Source: Streptomyces phyllanthi | GTDB lineage: Bacteria; Actinomycetota; Actinomycetes; Streptomycetales; Streptomycetaceae | Direction: 5' to 3' | Assembly: GCF_009377205.1 (NCBI RefSeq) | Contig: NZ_VJZE01000003.1 | Location: 1-64,000, forward strand | DNA: 64,000 nt | In this document: piece after piece, positions 1 to 8,460 of the stretch | Layout: each line of letters begins with the position of its first letter | Numbering within the stretch: position 1 is the stretch's first letter | Position numbers and translations under genes: made by a program | Notes under the pieces: model-generated | What the model saw: only the letters and a program-made list of their open reading frames with translations | What the model was told of the DNA's origin: nothing | The model's database searches: none

Positions 1-101
1 GGCACGGAGGACCGGGGGCACGGGCGGGCGCTCAGGGCATGAAAGGAGATCGCCGCGCCCCCGGTGACCAGGGACCTTGCCAGTGGGAGTCAGTCGGGCG
101 G

Positions 102-1040
102 TCAGACCGGCGGGGCGACGAACACGCCGCGGTCCACGTCGTTGAACGATTCCTTGGCGACCAGTTCGTTCATCGGGTTCGCGGTGCCCCACTGGTCGGT
201 GACCTCGGGCCTGGAGAAGTCGTACACGTGGGGGTGCCAGGTGTCCTCGTCCAGCTCCTCCAGCTCGGTGGTGTACTCGACCGTGTTGCCGTGCGGGTCG
301 AGGAAGTACGTGAACGTGTTGTCGCCCGCCATGTGCCGGCCGGGGCCCCAGATCTTGCGGAAGCCGGCCCGCATCACGCGGCCGGAGCCGCGCATGTACT
401 CGTCCAGGCCGCGCATCTCGAAGGAGATGTGGTGCAGGGAGGTGTGCGGGCACTGCGCGATGGCCATCGAGTGGTGCTGGTTGCTGATCCGCATGAAGTG
501 CATGACCTCGCCCATGTGCGGCGAGCTGAGCGTGTCGGAGAGACGGAAGCCGAGGTGGCGCTCGTACCACTCACGGGTCCTGTTCAGGTCGGGGGAGTTG
601 AGCACCACGTGCGACAGGCGGACCGGGATCGACTCCTTCTCCTCGACCCTGCGGTGCTGCCGCGCCTCCACGTCGGCGGAGACCTCGACGGTGCGGCCGT
701 CGACGTCGAAGAAGCGGAAGCCGTAACCGCCGCCCGGGGTGTCGATCTTGCCCGGCTGAGAGATCAACCGCACGCCCTGGGAGAGGAGTCGCTCGGCCAG
801 GGCGTCGACGTCCGCCGGGCTGCCCGCCCCGTAGGAGACCAGGTCGAGGCGCTTCTCGTCGGCCTTGCGCAGCCGTACGACGTACTGTTCGGGGCTGCCC
901 TCGGCGGCGAGGAAGGAGATACCGGAGTCCTCGGCGACCTTGGTCAGGCCCCAGACGCCGGCGTAGAAGTCGAGCTGCTTGTCGTAGTCGGGCACAGCGA
1001 GGTCGACGTGCCGCAGATGGGTGAGCAGACGGTTGGCCAT
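102..1040 (-). CDS. VOC-family extradiol ring-cleavage dioxygenase
   Basis: This 312-residue protein has two tandem vicinal-oxygen-chelate modules: an N-terminal one starting at HVDLAVPDY and a C-terminal one starting at SHVVLNSPDL. That is the layout of type I extradiol (catechol 2,3-dioxygenase-like) enzymes. The C-terminal module carries the expected metal ligands: His in SHVVLN, His in SLHHISFEM and Glu in GNTVEY. By family it cleaves a catecholic ring next to the hydroxyls using Fe(II) and O2. It is the last gene of a minus-strand catabolic operon and follows the amidohydrolase by 14 bp. A GAGGA ribosome site precedes the ATG. The substrate cannot be read from sequence. Confidence 0.88.
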   Translation of the reverse strand: MANRLLTHLRHVDLAVPDYDKQLDFYAGVWGLTKVAEDSGISFLAAEGSPEQYVVRLRKADEKRLDLVSYGAGSPADVDALAERLLSQGVRLISQPGKIDTPGGGYGFRFFDVDGRTVEVSADVEARQHRRVEEKESIPVRLSHVVLNSPDLNRTREWYERHLGFRLSDTLSSPHMGEVMHFMRISNQHHSMAIAQCPHTSLHHISFEMRGLDEYMRGSGRVMRAGFRKIWGPGRHMAGDNTFTYFLDPHGNTVEYTTELEELDEDTWHPHVYDFSRPEVTDQWGTANPMNELVAKESFNDVDRGVFVAPPV

Positions 1041-1054
1041 GGGGGAGTCCTCGG

Positions 1055-2098
1055 TCAGGCGGGATTGAGCAGGGCGGTGGCGTTGCCGCCGCGCACGGCG
1101 TGGAAGTCGGCGTCGGGGAGGTCCGCGGCGCGCAGCGCGCCCAGCGGGTCCTCGGTGCCCATGTCGAAGGGGTAGTCGGAGCCGAGCAGGACCCGGCCCG
1201 GTCCGGCGGCGCGGACCAGCTCCCGCAGCACGTGCGGGTCGTGGACGAGGGAGTCGAAGTACAGCCGCTTCAGATAGCTGCTCGGCTCATGGGCGCAGTC
1301 CCGGGCGTCGGGACGGGCGCCCCAGGCGTGGTCGGAGCGGCCGATGTGTGTGGGGAGGTAGCCGCCGCCGTGCGCGGCGATCAGCTTCAGGCCCGGATGG
1401 CGGTCCAGGACGCCGGAGAAGATCAGATGCGAGAGGGCGACGGCGTTCTCGGTGGGCTGGCCGACCGTGTTGGACAGGTACCACTGGTCCAGGCGCTCGT
1501 CGAGCGTGCAGCCGAACGGGTGCAGGAAGACCAGGGCGCCGGTCTCCTCCGCGCGCGCCCAGAAGGGCGCGAGCCGCGGGTCGGAGAGCTCCACCTCCCG
1601 TGTTCCGCCCGGCCCCGGCGCGTGCGAGGAGATCTCCACGCCCCGCAGTCCCAGGTCCAGCGCGTGGTCGAGCAGAGCGACCGCGAGGCCGGGGTGCTGC
1701 AGGGGGATCAGGCCGAGGCCGTGCAGCCGGTCGGGGGCCTTGGCGCAGTGATCGGCGGTCCCCTCGTTGGCCAGCCGGCACACCCGTTCGGCCAGCCGGG
1801 GCCCGGCCCAGTAGTGGTAGTGCGACGGGGACGGGCTCACCAGCTGTACGTCCACGCCGGCCGTGTCCATGGCCGCCAGGCGCACGGTCACGTCCGTCAG
1901 CCTCGGCACGCGCGCGCCCACCATGGGACCGTTCACGGCGAGGGCCGCCGGCCCGTTGCGGCGGGTGTCGAGGTCGCGGGCCTCGGCGAGGCCGGGCTGA
2001 CCGGCGACGGCCTCCTCGACCTCCGGGAGCAGCAGGTGGGCGTGGACGTCGATCGTCGGTATCGGCGGAGGGTCGGTGAGGTCGGTCAGGTCGGTCAC
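1055..2098 (-). CDS. amidohydrolase-family (ACMSD-like) decarboxylase/hydrolase
   Basis: The protein has about 347 residues and belongs to the amidohydrolase-2 TIM-barrel family, which includes aminocarboxymuconate-semialdehyde and resorcylate decarboxylases. It starts near IDVHAHLLLP (metal-binding HxH), continues with HPFGCTLD and KLIAAHGGGYLP, and ends with LLGSDYPFDMG, whose Asp is a metal ligand. The start chosen is GTG at 2098, which overlaps the stop of the upstream monooxygenase (GTGA); the reading frame stays open further upstream but that part is only shadow. In this operon it probably decarboxylates an aromatic acid or ring-cleavage product. The exact reaction is unknown. Confidence 0.85.
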   Translation of the reverse strand: MTDLTDLTDPPPIPTIDVHAHLLLPEVEEAVAGQPGLAEARDLDTRRNGPAALAVNGPMVGARVPRLTDVTVRLAAMDTAGVDVQLVSPSPSHYHYWAGPRLAERVCRLANEGTADHCAKAPDRLHGLGLIPLQHPGLAVALLDHALDLGLRGVEISSHAPGPGGTREVELSDPRLAPFWARAEETGALVFLHPFGCTLDERLDQWYLSNTVGQPTENAVALSHLIFSGVLDRHPGLKLIAAHGGGYLPTHIGRSDHAWGARPDARDCAHEPSSYLKRLYFDSLVHDPHVLRELVRAAGPGRVLLGSDYPFDMGTEDPLGALRAADLPDADFHAVRGGNATALLNPA

Positions 2099-3258
2099 GG
2101 GAGTTCCTTCAGCGCGCTCAGGGTGCGGTGCATCAGCCCCGGCACGTCCGCGTCGCGCACCCCGTCGAGCAGCCACTGGGCGAGCTGGACGGAGGCGTCG
2201 ACGACCATGCGTACCCGGGGCAGCCGTCTGGCGTGGTAGTCGGTGAGGAGCCGGTCGTCCCAGTCGTCCCGGCCGGTCAGCAGCTCGGCGAGGACCTGGA
2301 CGTCCTCCAGGGACATCGCGGCACCCTGGGCGAAGGTGGGCGGGCAGGCGTGGGCGGAGTCCCCGACGAGCACGACCCGGCCGCGGTGCCACGGACCGTC
2401 CACCAGGTGCCGGTCGAAGCAGGTGTAGTTGACGGCCTTCGGGTCGGTGAACGCGGCGCGGAGCTCCTCCCACGCGCCGCCGTAGCCCTCGCTGAGCGCC
2501 CGCATCTCGTCGGCGTACGCGTCCGGGTCCAGCGAGGCCCGGTCGCGGGCCGGTTCGACGAGGTACGTGTAGACCGTGTCCTCGCTGGTCGGGCAGTACC
2601 CGGCGATGAAACAACGGCCGCCGTACATCATCTCGGTGCGGCGGACACCGGCCGGGCGGGGCGCCGGGGCGCGCCAGATGCCCATTCCGGTGGGCTCGGG
2701 CCTGTCGGTGATGCCGATCATGGAGCGGGTGGCGGAGTGCAGTCCGTCGGCTCCGACGACCAGGTCGTAGCGGCGGCTCGTGCCGTCCGAGAAGGTGACG
2801 TCCACGCCCGCCCCGTCCTGCTGGAGGGCGGTGGCCGTGGTGCCGAGGCGGACGTCGGCGCCCGAGGCGCGCACCTGGTCGATGAGGAGCTGCTGGAGCC
2901 TGGGCCGCTGCATACCGATGTGAGGGGGCAGGTCGTCGCCGCCGGTGCGGAGTTCCTCGTGGGCGTGCAGCACGGTGCCGTCGGGGGCGAGGACGGCGAC
3001 GCCGTCGGCGGCGTATCCGTCCTTCTCGATGCCTTCGAGGACGCCGACCTCGCGCAGTACGCGCAGCGCGTTGCCCTGAAGGGTGATGCCGGATCCCGCG
3101 GAGGCCTTCCAGTCGGGGCTCGCCTCGACGAGGTCGACGGCGATCCCGGCCCGGCGCAGCAGGACCGTCAGGGCGTTTCCGGAGGTGCCTCCGCCGATGA
3201 CCAGGACGGTGGGGGTGCCCGCAGCCGGAGGCTGGGTGAGGGTGAGGCTGTCAGCCAT
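2095..3258 (-). CDS. FAD-dependent aromatic monooxygenase (salicylate hydroxylase type)
   Basis: This 387-residue group A flavoprotein hydroxylase has an N-terminal dinucleotide fold (VLVIGGGTSGN), the central DG motif (VVGADGLHS) and the FAD ribityl-binding GD motif (VVLVGDSAHACPP). It is predicted to be a single-component NAD(P)H-using enzyme that hydroxylates an aromatic acid before ring cleavage. Its stop overlaps the GTG of the amidohydrolase gene, so the two are translationally coupled. A strong GGGAGG precedes the ATG. The 188 bp upstream, before the cyclase gene, shows no gene. Confidence 0.88.
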   Translation of the reverse strand: MADSLTLTQPPAAGTPTVLVIGGGTSGNALTVLLRRAGIAVDLVEASPDWKASAGSGITLQGNALRVLREVGVLEGIEKDGYAADGVAVLAPDGTVLHAHEELRTGGDDLPPHIGMQRPRLQQLLIDQVRASGADVRLGTTATALQQDGAGVDVTFSDGTSRRYDLVVGADGLHSATRSMIGITDRPEPTGMGIWRAPAPRPAGVRRTEMMYGGRCFIAGYCPTSEDTVYTYLVEPARDRASLDPDAYADEMRALSEGYGGAWEELRAAFTDPKAVNYTCFDRHLVDGPWHRGRVVLVGDSAHACPPTFAQGAAMSLEDVQVLAELLTGRDDWDDRLLTDYHARRLPRVRMVVDASVQLAQWLLDGVRDADVPGLMHRTLSALKELP

Positions 3259-3445
3259 GTCGGGGATACCTCCCGGGGTTGGGCCGCGCGGCTTCGGGCG
3301 GCGGGGGTGCGGCTCCCGCCCGCTGGGAGCGCGGGTCAGGGATGATGCGAGGGGCGGGCCTGGCGGATGCGTCGTCGATGTCCGGGGAGGGACGCGTCCG
3401 GCGGCCGGGAGCCGAGCGGGCTGCTTGAGCTGTGGGCTGCTCGGG

Positions 3446-4417
3446 CTACTTGACGGCGACGGGGTTCACGGGGGAGCCGACGGCGCCGGTGATGGGGAGC
3501 GGAGCGGCGGTGAGCCAGAACTCGTACACGCCGTCGGCGGCGCAGTCCGCGGCGAGGGCGTCGAGGTCCCACATCTCGCCGATCAGCAGGCCCATGTTGG
3601 GGATGACCACCTGGTGCAGCGGCTGGAAGGCGTTCTCGAACTCGTTCGGCCGTACCTCGAAACCCCAGGTGTCGGTGGCGATCGCGGCGATCTCGGTGCC
3701 GTACAGCCAGCCGGCGGTGGTGAACGACAGTCCGGGCGCGGGGCCGCCCGCGTAGTCGCCCCAGCCGTCGCGCCGGGCGCGGGCGAGCTGTCCGGTGCGG
3801 ACGAGGACGATGTCGCCGCGGCCGACGCTCACACCGTGGGCCTCGGCGGTCGCGGTCAGGTGCTCCGCGGTGATCGCGAAACCGTCCGGCAGCTCCGGCT
3901 CACCGTCGTCGTCACCGATGACCCGGGCCACGTCCAGCAGTACGCCGCGACCGGCCACGTACGGGGCCATGTGCTCGATGCCGGTGACCAGGTCGCCGTC
4001 GGAGGTGACGACCTTCTCCGCGTCACGTCCGTTCCAGGCCTTGCCGTGGTCGAAGATGTGCCCGAGGCCGTCCCACTGGGTGGAGCACTGCAGCGGCATC
4101 GCGATCACGTCGTCCGCGCCGCCGATACCGTGCGGGAAGCCCTGGTTGCCGAGGGCGGCGTCGGTGCCGGTGTCGAGCATGGTGTGCACCGGGTTGGTCC
4201 GCCGGCGCCAGCCCTTCTGCGGGCCGTTCATGTCGAACCGCTGCGACAGGGAGAAACTGACGCCTCGGCGCACGAGCGCCGCGCCCTCGCGCCGCTTGGC
4301 CTCGTCGAGGAAGTTCAGCGTGCCGAGTACGTCGTCCCCACCCCAGCGTCCCCAGTTGGAGTACGCCTTGGCCGCCTCCGCGATCGCGCCCTCCGGGTCG
4401 TTGCGATCGAGGCTCAT
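3446..4417 (-). CDS. cyclase-family protein (kynurenine formamidase-like hydrolase)
   Basis: The 323-residue protein belongs to the metal-dependent cyclase/kynurenine-formamidase family. A metal-site-like stretch QWDGLGHIFDHG lies around residues 110-125, and a conserved block on RGDIVLVRTG follows. Members hydrolyse amides, lactones or related bonds in aromatic degradation. It overlaps the preceding fumarylacetoacetase-family gene by ATGA, so the two are coupled. It probably acts on a ring-cleavage intermediate of this operon. Substrate and product are not inferable. Confidence 0.8.
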   Translation of the reverse strand: MSLDRNDPEGAIAEAAKAYSNWGRWGGDDVLGTLNFLDEAKRREGAALVRRGVSFSLSQRFDMNGPQKGWRRRTNPVHTMLDTGTDAALGNQGFPHGIGGADDVIAMPLQCSTQWDGLGHIFDHGKAWNGRDAEKVVTSDGDLVTGIEHMAPYVAGRGVLLDVARVIGDDDGEPELPDGFAITAEHLTATAEAHGVSVGRGDIVLVRTGQLARARRDGWGDYAGGPAPGLSFTTAGWLYGTEIAAIATDTWGFEVRPNEFENAFQPLHQVVIPNMGLLIGEMWDLDALAADCAADGVYEFWLTAAPLPITGAVGSPVNPVAVK

Positions 4418-5394
4418 CGCGTTTCCTCCACACAGCGGGTGCGCTGCACGCCCAGTCCTGTGATGGAACCCTCCATGACGTCGCCGTCGCGCAGCAGCCG
4501 CCCCCAGTGGATGCCGTTGCCGGCCGGGCTGCCGGTCAGCACCAGGTCGCCGGGCAGGAGCCGGGACGTCTGCGAGATGTACGACACCAGCCGCGCGACG
4601 CCGAAGAGCATGTCCTTGGTGGACTCGTCCTGCATGGTCTCGCCGTTCAGCTTCAGCGTGACCCGCAGGTCACCCAGGTCGGCGACGGACTCCGCGGGAA
4701 CGATCCAGGGCCCGAGCGGGGTGAAGCCGGGGGCGTTCTTGCAGCGCAGCCAGTCGGTGCCGATGGCGGGCATGTCCCGGCGGAAGACGGTGGCGCGGTC
4801 GGTGAGGTCGTTGGCGATCGTGTAGCCGGCGACGTACTCCAGGGCCTCTTCGACGGAGACCCGGTAGGCGGGCTTGGCGATGACGGCCGCCAGCTCCAGC
4901 TCCCAGTCGGGCTTCCTCGCCCAGGAAGGGAGCACGACGTCGTCGTACGGGCCCGCGATGGTGCTGGGCAGGCCGATGAACACGTACGGCAGGTCCTCGG
5001 CGGCCCGCCGGTCCATGATCGCGGCGATCTCGGCGCGCGCCTCCTCGACGGTGCGCGGGTCGTCGGCGGAGCGGTGGGCGACCTCGAGGTCGATCACGTG
5101 CTGGCGGTAGTTGGCGCCGGACTGGAAGATCTGGCGGGGCTCCAGCGGGGCGTGCACGTGCAGGCCGTCCAGCGGCCGCCAGTCGAGGGAGTCGTCGTCC
5201 GCCAGGTCGCGCAGGACGGGGAGGGTCTCCTCCCACCGTTCCAGTACGGCACGCAATCCGGAGGGTGTCCGGTCCAGGGCTCTGCTCAGGTCGAGTACCC
5301 GGCCCTCGGACAGGAGACCGGGGAACGGCCCCCCGCCCGGAGCGGAGAACGTGCCGAGCGCGAACGGGCCGGCCGGTTGCGCGAGCGTTGCCAT
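4414..5394 (-). CDS. fumarylacetoacetate hydrolase-family protein
   Basis: This is the first gene of the catabolic operon. The 326-residue product has the FAH/2-hydroxyhepta-dienedioate isomerase fold: an N-terminal region, then QSGANYRQHV, the metal-binding stretch KPDWELELAAVI, and the C-terminal LLPGDLVLTGSPAGNG. These enzymes hydrolyse or isomerise ring-cleavage products using Mg2+. The ATG at 5394 is chosen because the AGGAGG-type site lies just upstream and the more distal frame runs into the LysR gene. The gene is divergent from the LysR regulator, from which control is likely. Confidence 0.88.
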   Translation of the reverse strand: MATLAQPAGPFALGTFSAPGGGPFPGLLSEGRVLDLSRALDRTPSGLRAVLERWEETLPVLRDLADDDSLDWRPLDGLHVHAPLEPRQIFQSGANYRQHVIDLEVAHRSADDPRTVEEARAEIAAIMDRRAAEDLPYVFIGLPSTIAGPYDDVVLPSWARKPDWELELAAVIAKPAYRVSVEEALEYVAGYTIANDLTDRATVFRRDMPAIGTDWLRCKNAPGFTPLGPWIVPAESVADLGDLRVTLKLNGETMQDESTKDMLFGVARLVSYISQTSRLLPGDLVLTGSPAGNGIHWGRLLRDGDVMEGSITGLGVQRTRCVEETR

Positions 5395-5473
5395 CAGATT
5401 TCCTCCTGCTGGGTTGCGGTCTACTCTGACCCCCATCGGCAAATCACGGAAATCAATCCTGTGGATGCGTCGA

Positions 5474-5488
5474 ATCCATGCCATGGAT
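5474..5488. promoter_or_regulatory. palindromic operator, probably for the LysR protein
   Basis: ATCCATG-C-CATGGAT is a perfect 7-bp inverted repeat with a one-base spacer, in the 121-bp gap between the divergent FAH-family and lysR genes. LysR proteins normally bind such dyads in a shared divergent promoter. A related dyad lies at 8077-8097 upstream of the MFS gene. Confidence 0.55.
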
Positions 5489-5515
5489 GGCTCTCGCTCA
5501 CCTAGGTGGTGCCCG

Positions 5516-6481
5516 GTGAACCTGTCCCGACTCGACCTCAACCTGGTGGTCGCCCTCCGCGCGCTGCTGGAGGAGCGCAACGTCACCCGGGCCGGCGAGC
5601 GCATCGGACTGAGCCAGCCCGCGATGAGCGCGGCGCTGTCCCGGCTGCGCCGCCACTTCGACGACGAACTGCTCGCCCGCACCGGCAACAGCTACGAGCT
5701 GACACCGCTCGGTGTGGCCCTGCGGGACCGCAGCGCCACCGCGTGCGACCTGCTCGAGCGCGTCTTCTCCAGCCAGGCGGAATTCGACCCGGCGGCGGAG
5801 ACCCGTGAGTTCACCCTGCTCGCCTCCGACTACGGCGCGGCCGTGTTCGGCGCCGCGCTCGCCCGGGTCCTGCACCAGGAGGCGCCCGGCATCCGGCTCA
5901 CCTTCCAGCACCCGGCGCCCTCCGTCGTGGAGAACACCGCCGCCCTGCTGAGCACCGTCGACGGACTGCTGATGCCGCACGGCGTCATCGACGGCTTCCC
6001 CGCCGTCGACCTCCACCAGGACCGCTGGCTGTGCCTGGTCGCGGACGACCACCCCGAGATCGGCCACGAACTCACGCTCGACCAGCTGGCCCGCCTGCCC
6101 TGGGCCGTCTACCAGCGCCCCTACGACGCTCCGGCCGCCCGCCAGCTGAGCATGCTCGGCATCAGCCCCCAGGTGGAGGTGTCCGTCCAGACCTTCCAGC
6201 TGCTGCCGCACATGATCGAGGGCACCCGCCGGGTCGCGATGATCCAGGAGCGTCTGGCCCGCAAGGCGGTCCGCTCCGCCGCGGTGCGCGTCCTGCCCTG
6301 TCCCTTCGAGGCGGTACCGGTACAGGAGGCGATGTGGTGGCACCCGGTGCACACCCAGGACGCGGCCCACATCTGGCTGCGGCAGAAGGCCACGGAGGTG
6401 GGCGCGACACTGAAGATCCACGGTGCGGACGAGGCCGTGTCCGTCGTACGGGGCGCGGGGACGGCACCGGGCCGGCTCTGA
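5516..6481 (+). CDS. LysR-family transcriptional regulator
   Basis: The 321-residue regulator has an N-terminal winged HTH (residues about 1-60; LSQPAMSAALSRLRRHF is the recognition region) and a C-terminal periplasmic-binding-like effector domain. GTG at 5516 is chosen because the LysR HTH begins almost immediately; the longer open frame overlaps the FAH gene on the other strand. It is divergent from the aromatic catabolic operon and probably activates it in response to the substrate or an intermediate. It resembles the NodD/PcpR-like group in the HTH, but the effector is unknown. Confidence 0.9.
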   Translation: MNLSRLDLNLVVALRALLEERNVTRAGERIGLSQPAMSAALSRLRRHFDDELLARTGNSYELTPLGVALRDRSATACDLLERVFSSQAEFDPAAETREFTLLASDYGAAVFGAALARVLHQEAPGIRLTFQHPAPSVVENTAALLSTVDGLLMPHGVIDGFPAVDLHQDRWLCLVADDHPEIGHELTLDQLARLPWAVYQRPYDAPAARQLSMLGISPQVEVSVQTFQLLPHMIEGTRRVAMIQERLARKAVRSAAVRVLPCPFEAVPVQEAMWWHPVHTQDAAHIWLRQKATEVGATLKIHGADEAVSVVRGAGTAPGRL

Positions 6482-6602
6482 TGTGGCCCCGGCGGCAGCC
6501 GGCGACCGGCGACACCCCATCGCATTCCAGGGGTGTTCGACACGCGTGACGGGTCCGGGGCACCGCCCTGGCGGTACGCCCGGCCCGTCAGGTTCCGCGG
6601 CC

Positions 6603-7895
6603 TCAGGCCGGCTGCTCCGGCAGCGGCCGGGGATCCGCGGCGCCCGCGCGGCGCAGGGCACCCCACAGCCCCGCCGCGACGACCGCTGCGGCCAGGCCCA
6701 GCAGGCCCACCGCACCCGCGAGACTGCCGACCGCCGGCTCCAGGGCGAGCAGCACCAGCGGGCAGACGAACTCACCGCCGAAGAAGGCCGCCATCCACAG
6801 CCCCGTGCCGCGGCCGCGGTCCTCGAACGCCAGACGGGACATGGCACTGGTCAGAAGGGCGGGCAGCAGCATGCCCGTGCCCAGGCAGTTGACCACCGCC
6901 CCGACGACCAGCAGCGGCGCGTCGCCGGCGAGGAACATCACCCCGAAACCGGCGGCGCAGACCGTGAAGACGGCGGGCAGCATCGGGTCCGGGGAGCGCT
7001 TCAGCCGGGCGAACACGACCGCTCCGGCCACCGTCGCGGCACTCGCGATCGCGGTGGCCAGGCCGATCACACCGGTGTTCTCCACGCCGAGGTCGTCGAG
7101 CAGGTACGCCATCTCCACCGGGACCGTGTAGAAGACCATCGCTCCGAAGAAGGTGAGGGCGCAGATCCCCGCCAGCGGTCGCCAGGGGAACGGACGACGG
7201 GTCGTGGTCTCGGCCGTGGCTTCAGCCGTGGCCTCGGCCGGGGGCCCGTCGGCGGTCGCGCGGGCCGCCGGGCTGGGCAGAGCGCCGGCCATCAGCGGGG
7301 CGATTACCAGGCTCACGGCGTAGATCCAGAAAGGCACGCGCCAGCCCGCCGCGCCGGCGGCACCGCCGACCACGAAGAAGACGGTCGCCGACGCCGAGGC
7401 ACACATGGTCTGCAGGGCGAGGTACTTCACCCGCTGGTGCCCGGAGTAGTAGTCGCCGATCAGCGTCGTGCAGCAGGTCATGATCGCGGCCTCGGTGACG
7501 CCGACCAGGGCACGGCCGGCGATGATCGCGCCCAGAGAGTCCAGCCAGAGCGGTGCCGTTCCGAACACGGCGTACAGGACGGTCGCCACGATCAGCAGGC
7601 GCTTGCGGCCGAGCCGGTCCACGATCACCCCGGCGAACGGGGCCAGCAGGGCCAGTGACAGCGCGGGAACGGTCAGCGCGAGGGGCACCAGCGCCTTGGC
7701 CCCCGGGGTCGAGGCGAAGTGGTCCTGCATCTTCGGCAGCACCGGGGCGATCAGCACCGCCCCCAGGATCGGCAGACAGCTGCCCGCCATCAGCAAGGTC
7801 AGGCGCAGCAGATGCGCCGGGCCCGAGACGGCGACGGGTGACGGAGCGGGGTCGTCGACCGCGGTGGCGGACGGCGTCGGAACGGAACCGGGCAT
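6603..7895 (-). CDS. major facilitator superfamily transporter
   Basis: The protein has about 430 residues and around 12 hydrophobic segments. The MFS loop 2-3 signature appears as GVIVDRLGRKRLLI. The start at ATG 7895 has GGAG about 7 bases upstream; the open frame extends further without a ribosome site. It is convergent with lysR and probably imports the aromatic substrate or exports a related compound, by proximity to the catabolic operon and by the shared dyad upstream. It has no link to the phosphonate genes that can be seen. Confidence 0.85.
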   Translation of the reverse strand: MPGSVPTPSATAVDDPAPSPVAVSGPAHLLRLTLLMAGSCLPILGAVLIAPVLPKMQDHFASTPGAKALVPLALTVPALSLALLAPFAGVIVDRLGRKRLLIVATVLYAVFGTAPLWLDSLGAIIAGRALVGVTEAAIMTCCTTLIGDYYSGHQRVKYLALQTMCASASATVFFVVGGAAGAAGWRVPFWIYAVSLVIAPLMAGALPSPAARATADGPPAEATAEATAETTTRRPFPWRPLAGICALTFFGAMVFYTVPVEMAYLLDDLGVENTGVIGLATAIASAATVAGAVVFARLKRSPDPMLPAVFTVCAAGFGVMFLAGDAPLLVVGAVVNCLGTGMLLPALLTSAMSRLAFEDRGRGTGLWMAAFFGGEFVCPLVLLALEPAVGSLAGAVGLLGLAAAVVAAGLWGALRRAGAADPRPLPEQPA

Positions 7896-8460
7896 GGCGA
7901 CTCCAGGGGACGGCGTGCGGGAGCGGGCATGCCTTTCACGGGCGCCTGCGGCGCACGGCATGCTGAGGGCGGCCGCACGCCGGCGGCTGGTCCGGACAGC
8001 GGCGTGCGGTAGGGACGACTATGAGCGGTCCGGGGGCCCCGCACCATCCTCCGCGTGATCCGAATCCCGTATCCGTCCCATCCACACCGTGGATGGGCTT
8101 GCCCCGGCGCACCCGGGCCGACGCAGAGTCCAGGGTGGAAGGCCGCCCTGGTGGAAGTCGCCGGCCTGTTGACCGGACGTGCACCAAGATCGCCTCATCG
8201 GGATGGGGAGGCGACGTGCGGGACGTCGGGCAGCTGGATCTGGCTCTGTTCTCGGATGACGAGGGGAACACCGTCCGCCGATGGCGTCCGTACGGGTCCC
8301 CATCGACTTGCCCGTCGACTGGATCGGGACCCACCGCCGTCTGCTCGACGCAGTTCTCGGTGCCTGGGGCCACCACTTGTCACCGGAGTGAGCCCCTGGG
8401 AGAAGCCTGCTCCGCCGAAGAGGTCCCGGCGCGTCGGCGGCCGGTCTTCTGCGGCCCCGG
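7896..8460. promoter_or_regulatory. 565-bp intergenic region with a LysR-like dyad
   Basis: This stretch separates the catabolic block from the phosphonate block. It contains an 8-bp perfect inverted repeat, CCCATCCA-caccg-TGGATGGG at 8077-8097, similar in its TCCAT/ATGGA core to the dyad at 5474-5488. It also holds a short coding-like stretch at 8216-8391, listed separately. No other gene is convincing. The promoter of the MFS gene is expected here. Confidence 0.5.
8216..8391 (+). pseudogene. short frame-interrupted coding-like remnant
   Basis: A GGGGAGG site precedes GTG 8216, giving MRDVGQLDLALFSDDEGNTV. At about 8280 the coding-like reading shifts frame and continues from ATG 8281 as MASVRVPIDLPVDWIGTHRR and on to a stop at 8391. 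Both halves have Streptomyces-like third-position GC. No family was recognised. It may be a decayed small gene or chance; confidence is low. Confidence 0.25.

Noticed and set aside
39-1175. Long plus-strand open frames over the catabolic genes
   Set aside because: They are GC-driven antisense shadows of recognised minus-strand enzymes.
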